NCBI GenBank assembly: GCA_002404015.1
Contig: DHIW01000121.1
Coordinates: forward strand, 1-34,268
Reading direction: 5' to 3'
Length of the DNA: 34,268 nt
Source: Chloroflexi bacterium UBA4736
GTDB lineage: Bacteria > Chloroflexota > Dormibacteria > Dormibacterales > Dormibacteraceae
Numbering within the stretch: position 1 is the first letter of the stretch; the number at the start of each line of letters is the position of its first letter. The translations under genes and the position numbers were made by a program. This document shows, in pieces, positions 24,458 through 32,370 of the stretch. Under the pieces are notes generated by a model. The model saw only the letters and a list, made by a program, of their open reading frames with translations, searched no databases and had not been told where the DNA came from.

Positions 24458-25589
24458 GCTGAAGAGCGCCCGCGACCTGATCAACACCGAAAGGCTGCAG
24501 CGCGAGCTGGCGGAGGCGGGACTTGACGCGGTCGTCGCGGTGGCGCCCGAGAACACCTACTACCTGTCGGGCGCCTACATCCGAACCCAGGTGTCCATCC
24601 GAGACCGCCTCGCGCTGGTGCTCTGGCCGAGGCAGGGCGAGCCGACATTCATCGTGTGCAACATCGAGGAGAGCCTGGTTGCCCGGGAGTCCTGGATCGG
24701 CGACGTCCGGACGTACGTGGAGTTCGCGCAATCACCCGTCAACCTGCTGATCGAGGTCATGCGCGAGCGCGGCCTCCAGGGCTCGCGCATTGGAATCGAG
24801 CGCCGCTTCCTCACGGCTGAGTACCACGACGAGCTGCTCGAGGGCTTCCAGGCCGACTACCGGCCGGCCGACCAGCTGCTGGAACGGGTCCGCGCCATCA
24901 AGATGCCAGGCGAGGTCGAACGGATCAGGGACGCCTTCGTCAGGACCGAGGCGGCGATCCGCGCCGCCTGGGCCGCCACGCGCGCGGGCGACAGTGAAAA
25001 GGTCATCGCCGAACGAATGTCGGCCGAGATAACCGAGCGCGGCGCCGACGGTATCCGCCACGTGACGCTCGCCAGCGGCGAGAACACCATCCACGCACAC
25101 CGCCGCCCCGGTGAGCGCCGGCTGGCGCCGGGCGACCTGCTGCTGACCGATATCGGCGGCAACTGGGGAGGGTTCAACTCCGACATGGCGCGAATGGGCG
25201 TTTGCGGTGAGCCCACCGCCGAATCCCTGAAGGAATACGGAGCGTACCGCGAGGCATACGTCGACACGCTTCGGTTCCTCGGCCCAGGGGTCACCGCCGC
25301 CGAGGTGTTCAACCATTGCGCGCGGGAGTTCGAGAAGCGCGGCATCGCGCTGAGGGCGCCCCACATCGGGCACAGCCTCAGCCGCGGCGGCGGGCACGAG
25401 AACCCGATCCTGCACCCGTTCAACGAGCAGCGCCTCGAGCCGGGGATGCTGATCGCGCTGGAACCGACGTTCCAAGCCAGCGAGACGCGTCGCTACCACC
25501 TGGAGGACCTTGTCCTGATAACCAGCGACGGCCGCGAGATCCTGACCGATTGGCAGAGCACGGCCGACATGATCCGACTCGCGACGTAG
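24450..25589 (+). CDS. M24-family metallohydrolase 4
   Basis: A 379-residue pita-bread hydrolase. Ligands: two Asp in TDIGGNWGGFNSDMARMG, His in HIGHSLSRGGGHENP, Glu in LIALEPTF and Glu in YHLEDLVL. The His loop is distinctive: SLSRGGGHENP replaces the usual GxGxHE, a likely active-site specialisation. The GTG start at 24450 overlaps enzyme 3. The two may be partner subunits or successive steps. It ends 1 bp before the ATPase gene that follows. Confidence 0.86.
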   Translation: MIELKSARDLINTERLQRELAEAGLDAVVAVAPENTYYLSGAYIRTQVSIRDRLALVLWPRQGEPTFIVCNIEESLVARESWIGDVRTYVEFAQSPVNLLIEVMRERGLQGSRIGIERRFLTAEYHDELLEGFQADYRPADQLLERVRAIKMPGEVERIRDAFVRTEAAIRAAWAATRAGDSEKVIAERMSAEITERGADGIRHVTLASGENTIHAHRRPGERRLAPGDLLLTDIGGNWGGFNSDMARMGVCGEPTAESLKEYGAYREAYVDTLRFLGPGVTAAEVFNHCAREFEKRGIALRAPHIGHSLSRGGGHENPILHPFNEQRLEPGMLIALEPTFQASETRRYHLEDLVLITSDGREILTDWQSTADMIRLAT

Positions 25590-25590
25590 C

Positions 25591-26568
25591 GTGCTGCTCC
25601 AGGTCCAGCACCTCACGACGGAGTTCGTCACCGACCGTGGCGTGGCCAAGGCCGTGGACGATGTCTCCTTCGAGCTTGCGGAGGGCGAGGCGCTGGGCGT
25701 GGTCGGCGAATCGGGTTCGGGCAAGAGCGTGACCGCCCTCTCGATCATGCGGCTGGTTTCCCGACCCGCCGGCCGGATCACGGCGGGCCGGGTGCTGTTC
25801 GAGGGGCAGGACCTGCTGGAGCTGGACGAGGACGAGATGCGGAAGGTTCGGGGGAGCCGGATCGCGATGATCTTCCAGGATCCGATGTCCAGCCTGAACC
25901 CGGTCCTGACGATCGAGCGCCAGATGACGGAGACGCTCGAGCTCCACGAGGGGCTGAGCAGGCGGCAGGCCAGGGTGCGCGCCATCGAGATGCTGGACCT
26001 GGTCGGCATCCCAGACGCCACCCGCCGCGTCGACGACCACCCTCACCAGTTTTCAGGGGGGATGCGGCAGCGCGTCATGATCGCGATCGCGCTCAGCTGC
26101 TCGCCCCGACTGCTCATCGCCGACGAGCCGACCACCGCGCTCGATGTCACGATCCAGGCCCAGATCACGGACCTGGTGCAGCGGCTCCGCAGGGAGTTCA
26201 CGACATCGATCATCTGGATCAGCCACGACCTCGGCGTCGTGGCCGGCCTCTGCGACCGCGCCATGGTGATGTACGCCGGCCAGGTCGTGGAGGTGGCGCC
26301 GGTCGACGACATCTTCGCGGACCCCCGCCACCCGTACACGCTGGGGCTACTCAACTCCATCCCGCGGCTCGACCGCCCCGTCACCGCCGAGCTGGTGCCC
26401 ATCGAGGGCTCGCCCCCCGACCTGCTCAACCGGCCGTCCGGCTGTCCCTTCCAGCCGCGCTGCACGTACTCGGTGGCGCAGTCGCTCGAGCAGCGGCCGC
26501 CGCTGGAGGAGGTCAGACCAAGGCACCACGTGGCGTGCTGGGTCGACGTCACGGCGGTGGGCGCGTGA
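25591..26568 (+). CDS. Peptide-type ABC transporter ATP-binding protein 1 (DppD-like)
   Basis: A 325-residue ATPase with Walker A GESGSGKS (residues 39-46), Q-loop [11 protein letters not shown], signature [12 protein letters not shown], Walker [15 protein letters not shown] and H-loop WISHDLG. The C-terminal oligopeptide-transporter extension follows (GCPFQPRC). In DppD/F proteins this extension carries four Cys able to bind a 4Fe-4S cluster. Here the third position reads Ser (within [10 protein letters not shown]), so the set looks incomplete. The GTG start at 25591 follows the previous stop by 1 bp. It forms the motor with the next gene. Confidence 0.92.
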   Translation: MLLQVQHLTTEFVTDRGVAKAVDDVSFELAEGEALGVVGESGSGKSVTALSIMRLVSRPAGRITAGRVLFEGQDLLELDEDEMRKVRGSRIAMIFQDPMSSLNPVLTIERQMTETLELHEGLSRRQARVRAIEMLDLVGIPDATRRVDDHPHQFSGGMRQRVMIAIALSCSPRLLIADEPTTALDVTIQAQITDLVQRLRREFTTSIIWISHDLGVVAGLCDRAMVMYAGQVVEVAPVDDIFADPRHPYTLGLLNSIPRLDRPVTAELVPIEGSPPDLLNRPSGCPFQPRCTYSVAQSLEQRPPLEEVRPRHHVACWVDVTAVGA

Positions 26569-27575
26569 ACGCGGCGGTCGGAGCCGAGCAGCGGCCGCTG
26601 CTCGAAGCTCGCGACCTGAAGACGTACTTCACGGTGCGGCGGGGGCTGCCGCTGGCGCGGCGGACGACTGTGATCCGGGCGGTCGACGGAGTCGATCTCA
26701 CGATCGCGGCGGGCGAGACATTGGGCCTGGTCGGCGAGTCGGGCTGTGGCAAGTCGACGCTTGGCCGGAGCCTGCTCCGCCTGGTCGAACCGACCTCCGG
26801 CACCGTGACCTTCGACGGCACCGACGTCACGTCAGCGGGGGACGACGAGCTGCGGCGGCTCCGCCGCCGGATGCAGATGGTGTTCCAGGATCCCTTCGGC
26901 AGCCTGGATCCCCGGATGACGGTGGAGCAGGCGATCGGGGAGCCGCTTCGCATCCACCGGCTGGCGTCGGGATCGCGGCGCCGCCAGCGCGTGCGCGACC
27001 TGCTCGGGTTCGTGGGCCTCGATCCCTCGGCCGGAGACCGTTATCCGCACGAGTTCTCGGGCGGCCAGCGGCAGCGGATCGGGATCGCCCGGGCCCTGGC
27101 CGTCGAGCCGGACTTCATCGTCTGCGACGAGCCGGTCTCCGCTCTCGACGTGTCGGTCCAGGCCCAGGTCCTGAACTTGCTGGACCGCCTGCGCGACCAG
27201 TTGAAGCTGACCTATCTGTTCGTGGCGCACGACCTGAGCGTGGTGCGGCACATCAGCCACCGCGTCGCAGTCATGTACCTGGGCAGCGTCGTGGAGGTGG
27301 CATCTCGCGACCGCCTTTACGCGGAGCCGCTCCACCCTTACACCCAGGCCCTTCTCTCCGCCGTGCCGCTGCCCAATCCCGGGATCGAGAAGCATCGCCG
27401 CCGGGTGATCCTGAAAGGCGACGTCCCGAGTCCGGCCCGCCCGCCTTCGGGCTGCCGCTTCCACACGCGCTGTCCCATTGCGATCGACAGGTGCAGCGTA
27501 GATGTGCCGCCCCTGGAGGAGAAGCGCCCCGGCCACGTCGCAGCCTGCCACCTGGTAGAACCCGCAAAGGCCTGA
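26565..27575 (+). CDS. Peptide-type ABC transporter ATP-binding protein 2 (DppF-like)
   Basis: A 336-residue ATPase. DppF-type N-terminus ([10 protein letters not shown]), Walker [11 protein letters not shown]-loop [12 protein letters not shown], signature [12 protein letters not shown], Walker [15 protein letters not shown] and H-loop FVAHDLSV. The C-terminal extension keeps the full Cys set ([15 protein letters not shown], later AACH), unlike its partner. GTG 26565 is chosen because it overlaps the DppD-like stop (GTGA). It is the last gene of the transporter operon and is followed by a stem-loop at 27611-27644. Confidence 0.92.
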   Translation: MNAAVGAEQRPLLEARDLKTYFTVRRGLPLARRTTVIRAVDGVDLTIAAGETLGLVGESGCGKSTLGRSLLRLVEPTSGTVTFDGTDVTSAGDDELRRLRRRMQMVFQDPFGSLDPRMTVEQAIGEPLRIHRLASGSRRRQRVRDLLGFVGLDPSAGDRYPHEFSGGQRQRIGIARALAVEPDFIVCDEPVSALDVSVQAQVLNLLDRLRDQLKLTYLFVAHDLSVVRHISHRVAVMYLGSVVEVASRDRLYAEPLHPYTQALLSAVPLPNPGIEKHRRRVILKGDVPSPARPPSGCRFHTRCPIAIDRCSVDVPPLEEKRPGHVAACHLVEPAKA

Positions 27576-27610
27576 ACGCCCAGCAAAGTCCCACCCCATT
27601 CCAGGAAAAC

Positions 27611-27644
27611 TCCCTCCCCACAAGAACTGAACAAGGGGGAGGGA
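27611..27644 (+). terminator. Stem-loop after the transporter operon
   Basis: TCCCTCCCC (27611-27619) pairs perfectly with GGGGAGGGA (27636-27644) around a 16-base loop, 35 bp after the last stop codon. There is no T-run, so termination would be inefficient or Rho-assisted. The location fits the operon end. Confidence 0.5.
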
Positions 27645-27722
27645 ACCTACAGACGCTCTGAGGCTTTGCTCGACGGTCGATCGACCGGCTCACTGTGCCA
27701 TCGTGAGAACGTGAGCCGGACC

Positions 27723-28032
27723 ATGCCGCGCGCGCACCGCGAGCACCACTTCACCGGCAGCCAGTCGGTCCGGGACATCGTGATCGGCATGTCGGACGGT
27801 CTGACCGTCCCCTTCGCTCTGGCGGCGGGCATCTCCGGCGCGGTGGCTGCCACCGGGCTGGTCGTGACAGCCGGCATGGCAGAGATCGCGGCCGGCTCGA
27901 TCGCGATGGGCCTTGGCGGCTACCTTGCCGCCCGCAGCGACACCGAGCACTACCAGACCGAGCGGCGCCGGGAACGTGAGGAGGTCGATCACAAGACCGC
28001 CGCCGAGGAAGCGGAGGTCGTTCAGGCCCTCC
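27723..28032 (+). pseudogene. VIT1/CCC1-family transporter, truncated N-terminal half
   Basis: The first ~103 codons match the N-terminal half of VIT1/CCC1-type iron or manganese transporters: MPRAHREHHFTG, IGMSDGLTVPFALAAGISGA, EIAAGSIAMGLGGYLAARSD and a charged cytoplasmic helix (ERRREREEVDH). Full proteins are about 230 residues and have more membrane helices plus a metal-binding cytoplasmic region. Here the family match stops at about 28032, where an unrelated sequence begins, and the frame ends at 28088 after an out-of-frame tail. A functional transporter is unlikely. ATG 27723 or GTG 27711 could start it. Confidence 0.8.
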
Positions 28033-28149
28033 GAGTCGGCGGTGGAGAAGTACGCCAACGCGATCTTCTCCAAGCTGGGCCTGTCTGAGGAGCCGCAGGT
28101 GCACCGGCGGGTGGCGGCGGTGCTGGCCTTCCTTCGCGACTCGCATTGA
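28033..28149 (+). pseudogene. 3' fragment of a LuxR/NarL-type response regulator
   Basis: From about 28033, in a different frame from the VIT1 remnant, the translation ESAVEKYANAIFSKLGLSEE followed by PQVHRRVAAVLAFL matches the last part of a LuxR helix-turn-helix domain and the typical C-terminus of NarL-family regulators. Nothing of the receiver domain or the first helices is present. It is a remnant fused by deletion or recombination to the truncated transporter gene. Confidence 0.75.
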
Positions 28150-28163
28150 TGGTGCTCCCAGGT

Positions 28164-29285
28164 TTACACAATAGGAACCTTTTGACATTTCTTAACGGGC
28201 ACCTGATCGTACTCAGCGACAGGCACGCGAAGCTCCGTCGGGATTGCTACCACCGGTAGACGGTGCAGCCTCCAGATTCTCCGGGCGGCTTTCAATCTCC
28301 GTACGCGCCTTAGGCAAATCTCCGAACGGCCACGGCCGTCCAGCCGCGCCAAGGCGCGCTCGACCCTAGGAAGCCTGAAGGGCAGGGGGGCCCAGGTATC
28401 GCCGCCATCCCGCGACTCCCACACCGTGCCGTCGGCGAACCCCACGTCAAGCCTCCCCGGCTCAGGCCCGGTGATCAAGCTGTACGGCATCGAGTTCATC
28501 GGCTGCGGCAGCCCGCCCGCGAGCCGCTCCCAGGGGCCACCACCGCGGCATCTCCATATCGCAGCGTCGGCGTGGTCCGAGTGAGCCTCGACCCCATGTG
28601 ACGAGGATAGGAACCATGTCTCGCCGTCGGCGACGGCGGCGACGGCCCAGCCATATCTGCGGTCGAGGCCGGCCGGGCGTCGCCACACGGCACCGTCCTC
28701 GCTCATGGCCCCGCCACCGTAGCCCGCCTCAAAAAACCGCCCCGCCGCGGTCGCCAGGGAATGGCAGTCGCGCATCGCACCAGCCCGGTGTCCCTGCCAG
28801 GTTTCGCCGCCGTCGATGCTCCGGACAACTGCACCAGCCTCGATTCCGGCGATCACGATCTTGGGATGGCGCTCCGAAACGACGATCGATTGGACGTACG
28901 CGGTGAAGGGCCTCTCCGCCGGCGAACCAGAAGAAGCGCTTGACACGCTCGAACCCAATCTGCCGGCGCCAGCCCCGTCCGCCGTCGTCCGATCGGTAGA
29001 CGGCCGCGGGTTTCACGCCCGCGAAGACTAGCCCCGGCTCCGCGGCGCTGATCCCGACCGCCGTGACGCAGAGACCGGGAAGTCCCGAGCCGGTAAAGGT
29101 GCGCCCGCCATCTTCGGAGCGGTGGACGCCGTCACGATGGGTTCCGGCCAGGACCGTGCCGTGCCTTGATCGACTGCGAGGCACCGAACGTCGAGGCCGC
29201 CGGCGACCATCTCGATCTTCCAGGCGCCGTCGCCTCTGCGCTCGGCGCGACCGACGCCCGGTCTAAGCGTCGACAGGTAGATCAT
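28164..29285 (-). pseudogene. BNR-repeat/sialidase-like beta-propeller gene with two frameshifts
   Basis: Three minus-strand frames join into one beta-propeller protein of the WD40/YVTN/BNR-like class. It starts MIYLSTLRPGVGRAER at ATG 29285 and shows Asp-box repeats such as GVHRSEDGGRTF, AVYRSDDGGRGW, VVRSIDGGETWQGHR and VWESRDGGDTW. The first break is an exact 5 bp tandem duplication (GTGCC twice on the plus strand, 29156-29165). Removing one copy restores the frame as DQGTVLAGTHRDG. The second break lies near 28915-28935, between RFFWF and SPAERPFTAYVQ. The start overlaps the TetR stop (ATGA), so the two were one operon. Probably inactive unless these are sequencing errors. Confidence 0.8.
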
Positions 29286-29935
29286 CCGGCGGCCTCGGCG
29301 ATGACGAGCCGGCGAATCGAGTAGGCCAGCCATTCCTCAAAGCGATCGGGCGACCAACCGCGTTCCATGACCAGCTGTCGGAAGATCTCGGAGCCGGTCA
29401 GCGCGTAGAGCACGTCGGCGGCGTGCGTCTCGTCGAGGCCCGAGCGGAGACCGCCGCGCCTGGCTAGATAACGCGCGACCTTGGTCACCACTTCAAAGTG
29501 GCCCGCCTGCCAGGCGTCCCACATCGACTCCAGGATGGGGTCGTTTCCGCGCCCCGAAAGGAGAATCCCGGTGACGCCGGCGGTGCGCTCGTGGAGCTCG
29601 CGGATCAGGTGGGCTCCGATACTCGCCTGGCGCTGAGGATCGACTTCGTCGAGCACTTGTTGCACATCGAGCGATGGATCTTCGCTGGCATCGGCCAGGA
29701 GCGCGGACACCAGCGCGAGCTTGTTTCCGAAGATGAGGTAGACGGTGGCCACCGACACGTCGGCTTCGGTGGCTACCGCCTCCATCGTCGTTCGTCCGAA
29801 GCCACGGCTGGTGAACAGGCGGCGCGCCGCCTCGAGGATCTCGCGTCGGGTGGCGTTTGCCTGTTCCGCCCGCTGAGGCGAGCGATAACGACGCTTGACA
29901 CGCCGGTCATTTGGCTCTAGATTCACCCTAGTCAA
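29282..29935 (-). CDS. TetR-family transcriptional regulator
   Basis: A protein of up to 217 residues with an N-terminal TetR DNA-binding domain at about 29-75 (RREILEAARRLFTSRGFGRT, then VATVYLIFGNK) and a helical C-terminal ligand domain. The start is uncertain. TTG 29935 gives the longest form, while GTG 29926 or a later codon would still keep the whole helix-turn-helix. It is divergent from the cupin gene, with an inverted repeat over its own start, so it probably represses itself and the cupin gene. Its stop overlaps the start of the broken propeller gene. Confidence 0.87.
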   Translation of the reverse strand: MTRVNLEPNDRRVKRRYRSPQRAEQANATRREILEAARRLFTSRGFGRTTMEAVATEADVSVATVYLIFGNKLALVSALLADASEDPSLDVQQVLDEVDPQRQASIGAHLIRELHERTAGVTGILLSGRGNDPILESMWDAWQAGHFEVVTKVARYLARRGGLRSGLDETHAADVLYALTGSEIFRQLVMERGWSPDRFEEWLAYSIRRLVIAEAAG

Positions 29936-29944
29936 TACAAGGGT
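29925..29944. promoter_or_regulatory. Candidate TetR operator in the divergent promoter
   Basis: ACCCT (29925-29929) and AGGGT (29940-29944) form an inverted repeat with a 10-base spacer in the 57 bp between the TetR and cupin genes, overlapping the TetR start codon. TetR operators are typically palindromes in just this place. The surrounding AT-rich stretch (TAACTATATCG, 29944-29954) could hold a -10 element for the cupin gene. Confidence 0.45.
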
Positions 29945-29991
29945 AACTATATCGAATTTGTTCGGCGGCCGGGTTTGTGAGGTGCTGAGAG

Positions 29992-30582
29992 ATGCTGAGA
30001 GCCGGAGACCAGATCGAGAACGCGCGGACAGGGCAGCGGATGAAGTTCGTCATCACAGGGGAGGACAGCGGCGGCGAGCTGCTCAGGCTGGAGGAGCACA
30101 GCCCGCCTGGTCCCTTCGAGCCGGTGCACGTCCATCCCGAGCAGGTGAGCACGGCCGAAGTCCTGTCGGGTTCGCTGCTGTTCATGGTCAAGGGGCGTGA
30201 GGTAAGGGTGAACGCTGGAGAGAGGCTCGAGATCCCGGCCAACACGCCGCACACCTTCCGGAATGACGGCAAGGATGTAGTGGAATGGATCGGGGAGTTC
30301 CGACCGGCGCTCAGGAGCGCCGAGTTCTTCGAGACGTTTTTCGTCCTGTCGCAGCGCGGAGAGCTGGACGAGGGCGGAATGCCGTCCCTGCTGCAGATCG
30401 CGGTCTCGGCCCCGGTCTTCGCAAGGGAGATCCGGCTCGCCTCGCCACCCTGGGCAATCCAGCGGCTGGCGCTTGCTCCGCTCGCACCGCTGGCGCGACT
30501 CAGGGGACTGCAGCCGACCTACGCCTGGAGTTCGCTGCCCGCGATGGTACGCGAGGGTCGGGTCAGCCGTTCGTCAGTCTGA
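29992..30582 (+). CDS. Cupin-domain protein
   Basis: A 196-residue protein. The cupin barrel occupies about residues 20-105, with motif 1 as HVHPEQVSTAEVLSG (two metal-type His) and motif 2 as GERLEIPANTPHTFRNDG. A further 90 residues of predicted helix follow (AEFFETFFVLSQRGELDEGG then PSLLQIAVSAPVFA), as in a group of actinobacterial/Chloroflexota cupins next to TetR genes. Function is unknown; small-molecule binding or dioxygenase activity is possible. ATG 29992 lies just after the putative operator. Confidence 0.8.
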   Translation: MLRAGDQIENARTGQRMKFVITGEDSGGELLRLEEHSPPGPFEPVHVHPEQVSTAEVLSGSLLFMVKGREVRVNAGERLEIPANTPHTFRNDGKDVVEWIGEFRPALRSAEFFETFFVLSQRGELDEGGMPSLLQIAVSAPVFAREIRLASPPWAIQRLALAPLAPLARLRGLQPTYAWSSLPAMVREGRVSRSSV

Positions 30583-30586
30583 AGCT

Positions 30587-30964
30587 TTGCGCCTTCTCTA
30601 CTTCACCGCTGCCCTGTCGTGGCTGGGGCTGTGGTTTCACGACGCCCGCGAGTTTCCGGGCACGGCCGGGATCACGGTGGACAGCGTCGGGATGGGTCTC
30701 GTCGCTGCGCTCTTTGTGCTGGCCACGTGGCGCGCGCCGAGAGCCCGCTGGCCGGTGGTGGCAATGCTGGTGTACGGAGCGCTGATGCTGATCGGGGGTG
30801 GGCTAAGCGTGCTGCCGCTGCCGATCCTGCCGTTCTCCCCTGAGCAGAGCTATGCACACTATCTCTCGCATGCGGTATACGCGGCGGCGCAGCTGCCGCT
30901 GGTTGTCGCTTGTCTCCAGCGCTTGTTGCCGAACCCCCTGCCAGGTTCTCACGGGAGAAGGTGA
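30587..30964 (+). CDS. Small integral membrane protein of unknown function
   Basis: About 125 residues with three or four hydrophobic segments: LYFTAALSWLGLWFHDAREF, GMGLVAALFVLATW, VVAMLVYGALMLIGGGLSVL and a last one near the C-terminus (YAAAQLPLVVACLQRLL). TTG 30587 starts 4 bp after the cupin stop and is chosen over upstream in-frame starts that would lie inside the cupin gene. It is probably co-transcribed with the cupin gene. I do not recognise a characterised family; the FHDAREFPG motif may be a useful search key. Confidence 0.62.
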   Translation: MRLLYFTAALSWLGLWFHDAREFPGTAGITVDSVGMGLVAALFVLATWRAPRARWPVVAMLVYGALMLIGGGLSVLPLPILPFSPEQSYAHYLSHAVYAAAQLPLVVACLQRLLPNPLPGSHGRR

Positions 30965-30976
30965 CGTAACCCAGCC

Positions 30977-31381
30977 TTACATAACAAGGCGGCCGGCGGC
31001 GTGCCACGGGCGATCGTCCTTTTCAAGAGCCCACAGCTCTTCGTAGTTGTCCAGGCGACCGATGAAGTCCTCGTCACTGGCGTCGGGCGAGCCGACACAG
31101 TTGCCGAACTTGTCGAGCACGTCGATTAGGTTCCCCGCTCGCGGTTGTACCCGAGCGCCTCGACCACGATGGCCCAACGATGCTCGTCCCGGACGGCATG
31201 CACGCACTGATCCACCGGATAGAAATTAGCCGTTGTCAAGCATTACAAAGCGATAGTCGCGTGGCTCAGCAACCTGCGCTGCGATCGTGTTGGCCTCCAG
31301 AACGCTGTCGCCCTGGACGACCGCCTGCCGACTCGGGAGGAGATCGAAGAGATCCTCACCGAGGTCTGCGAGATGATCGCC
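30977..31381 (-). pseudogene. Frameshifted remnant of an uncharacterised small protein
   Basis: Three minus-strand frames join into one coherent protein: EDLFDLLPSRQAVVQGD, then PRDYRFVMLDNG, then FYPVDQCVHAVRDEHRWAI followed by VVEALGYN, then NLIDVLDKFGNCVGSP and IGRLDNYEELW up to the TAA at 30977. Breaks lie near 31225-31235 (TAA just after LDNG) and at a G-run near 31130. A TGA pair at 31382-31387 blocks the upstream end, although MWPSLVDEA in another frame could be its N-terminus (to about 31482). The LDNGY/RWAxVVExLGY pattern recalls a family of unknown function (compare DUF7003). It is not translatable as one protein now. Confidence 0.55.
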
Positions 31382-31509
31382 TCATCAACCAGGGAGGGCC
31401 ACATGGCCCTGACGTCCGTCCTCCTCGGGCCGACGCGCGTGGTGGGCCGCCACTCGATCCAACCCTCGTTCATCGTGCCCACTCAAAAGGTTCGCGTTCT
31501 GTCAAGGGG

Positions 31510-31585
31510 TGGTGCGCCTGGCAGGAATCGAACCTGCTACCTCTTGCTCCGCAGGCAAGCGCTCTATCCGGTGAGCTACAGGCGC
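31510..31585 (-). tRNA. tRNA-Arg (anticodon GCG)
   Basis: A complete 76-base cloverleaf on the minus strand. The acceptor stem is GCGCCTG/CAGGCGC, the D stem GCTC/GAGC, the anticodon stem CTTGC/GCAAG with loop CTGCGGA (anticodon GCG at 31552-31550), and the T arm GCAGG-TTCGATT-CCTGC. A discriminator A and an encoded CCA complete it. It reads CGC and, by wobble, CGU. Most bacteria use ACG (inosine) for this codon box, so a GCG anticodon is less common. It lies 37 bp downstream of the lipoprotein gene on the same strand. Confidence 0.95.
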
Positions 31586-31622
31586 AGACGCTCCAGTGTA
31601 GAAGAGCCGGCCAAGGTGCCTC

Positions 31623-32273
31623 CTAGCGGACGCGCCCAGCCACCGAGCTGAGGGCCCGCTGCGACTCGTCCTGGGACAGATCCTCACCGAGGAAGAAAAC
31701 ATCGAAGCTGTGGCCCTGCCAGAAAGCAAGGTAGAGCGACCGGCCCTGGACCGCCTCTTCCAGGGCCCAGGAGTTAGCGCCCAGCCCGGTCCCCGTTCCC
31801 ACCTTCAGTCCAGGCGTCTGCTGTCCCTGGGTGGGGGAGGGAAAGCCGAGGATGCCGTGCTTCCAGGCGATCGCCGCGCTGCCGTCGTCCTTGAACTGGA
31901 TCACGAAACTGGCTGCAGTCCGGCCTCGCCCGGTCCCCATCTCGCCGGTGCAGGCGGCCGGATCGGCGGCGTAGCTGACGATCGCGGCATTCTTGGCGCC
32001 CTGCGCCTGGAGCTTCTTCCAGGCGTCCAGGGTCCCGTTGTAGCCGTCGACGTTCTTGGTCTTCAGGTTGGCCAGGTAGGAGTTGATATCGCCCGAGGAG
32101 GGGCAGCGCTCGAGATCCTTGGGCAGGTCGGAAGGCTGCAACGAGACTGACGTCGGGGAAGTTCCCCCGACGATCGGAAGGGCGGTGTCGCAGCCGGCTG
32201 TCAGGAGCGCCGCGCCGGAGAGCGCGACCAGCCCGCAGGCTACACTGAGGACCCACCCGCGCCTGTAGCTCAC
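31623..32273 (-). CDS. Putative lipoprotein of unknown function
   Basis: About 216 residues. The N-terminus MSYRRGWVLSVACGLVALSG followed by AALLTAGC is a lipoprotein signal peptide with the acylated Cys at 28. The mature part is a soluble domain with a Ser/Thr-rich start (SPTSVSLQPSDLPKDLERC), NGTLDAWKKLQAQGAKNAAI and SFVIQFKDDGSAAIAWKHG. I do not recognise the family. The only in-frame start before the signal peptide is GTG 32273, which lies inside the oppositely oriented tRNA-Arg(CCG) gene (15 bp overlap). No clear RBS precedes it, so it may be leaderless or weakly translated. Longer starts would read antisense through the whole tRNA and are rejected. Confidence 0.7.
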   Translation of the reverse strand: MSYRRGWVLSVACGLVALSGAALLTAGCDTALPIVGGTSPTSVSLQPSDLPKDLERCPSSGDINSYLANLKTKNVDGYNGTLDAWKKLQAQGAKNAAIVSYAADPAACTGEMGTGRGRTAASFVIQFKDDGSAAIAWKHGILGFPSPTQGQQTPGLKVGTGTGLGANSWALEEAVQGRSLYLAFWQGHSFDVFFLGEDLSQDESQRALSSVAGRVR

Positions 32274-32334
32274 CGGACAGAGCGTACGGCTCCGGACCGT
32301 AAGGCAGCAGGTTCGATTCCTGCCAGGCGCACCA
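32259..32334 (+). tRNA. tRNA-Arg (anticodon CCG)
   Basis: A 76-base cloverleaf: acceptor GCGCCTG/CAGGCGC, D stem GCTC/AGC-type pairing, anticodon stem TACGG/CCGTA with loop CTCCGGA (anticodon CCG at 32292-32294), T arm GCAGG-TTCGATT-CCTGC, discriminator A and encoded CCA. It reads the CGG codon. Acceptor and T arms are identical to those of tRNA-Arg(GCG) at 31510-31585, so the two are recent paralogues in divergent orientation. A run of six T follows directly. Sequence character changes downstream, making this a likely integration site. Confidence 0.95.
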
Positions 32335-32340
32335 TTTTTT
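32335..32340 (+). terminator. T-run after tRNA-Arg(CCG)
   Basis: Six T residues follow the CCA end. The tRNA T-arm and acceptor stems upstream are GC-rich hairpins, so the run could serve as a simple transcription stop. It may equally mark the 3' edge of an attachment site. Confidence 0.3.
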
Positions 32341-32370
32341 GATCTTAGCGGGCTGCCCAAACCGGCTACT

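Noticed and set aside
31245..31430. A plus-strand HEPN-like fragment (RLPTREEIEEILTEVCEMI)
   Set aside because: A stop precedes it and no start is present; the minus strand of the same DNA gives a longer coherent protein after frameshift correction.
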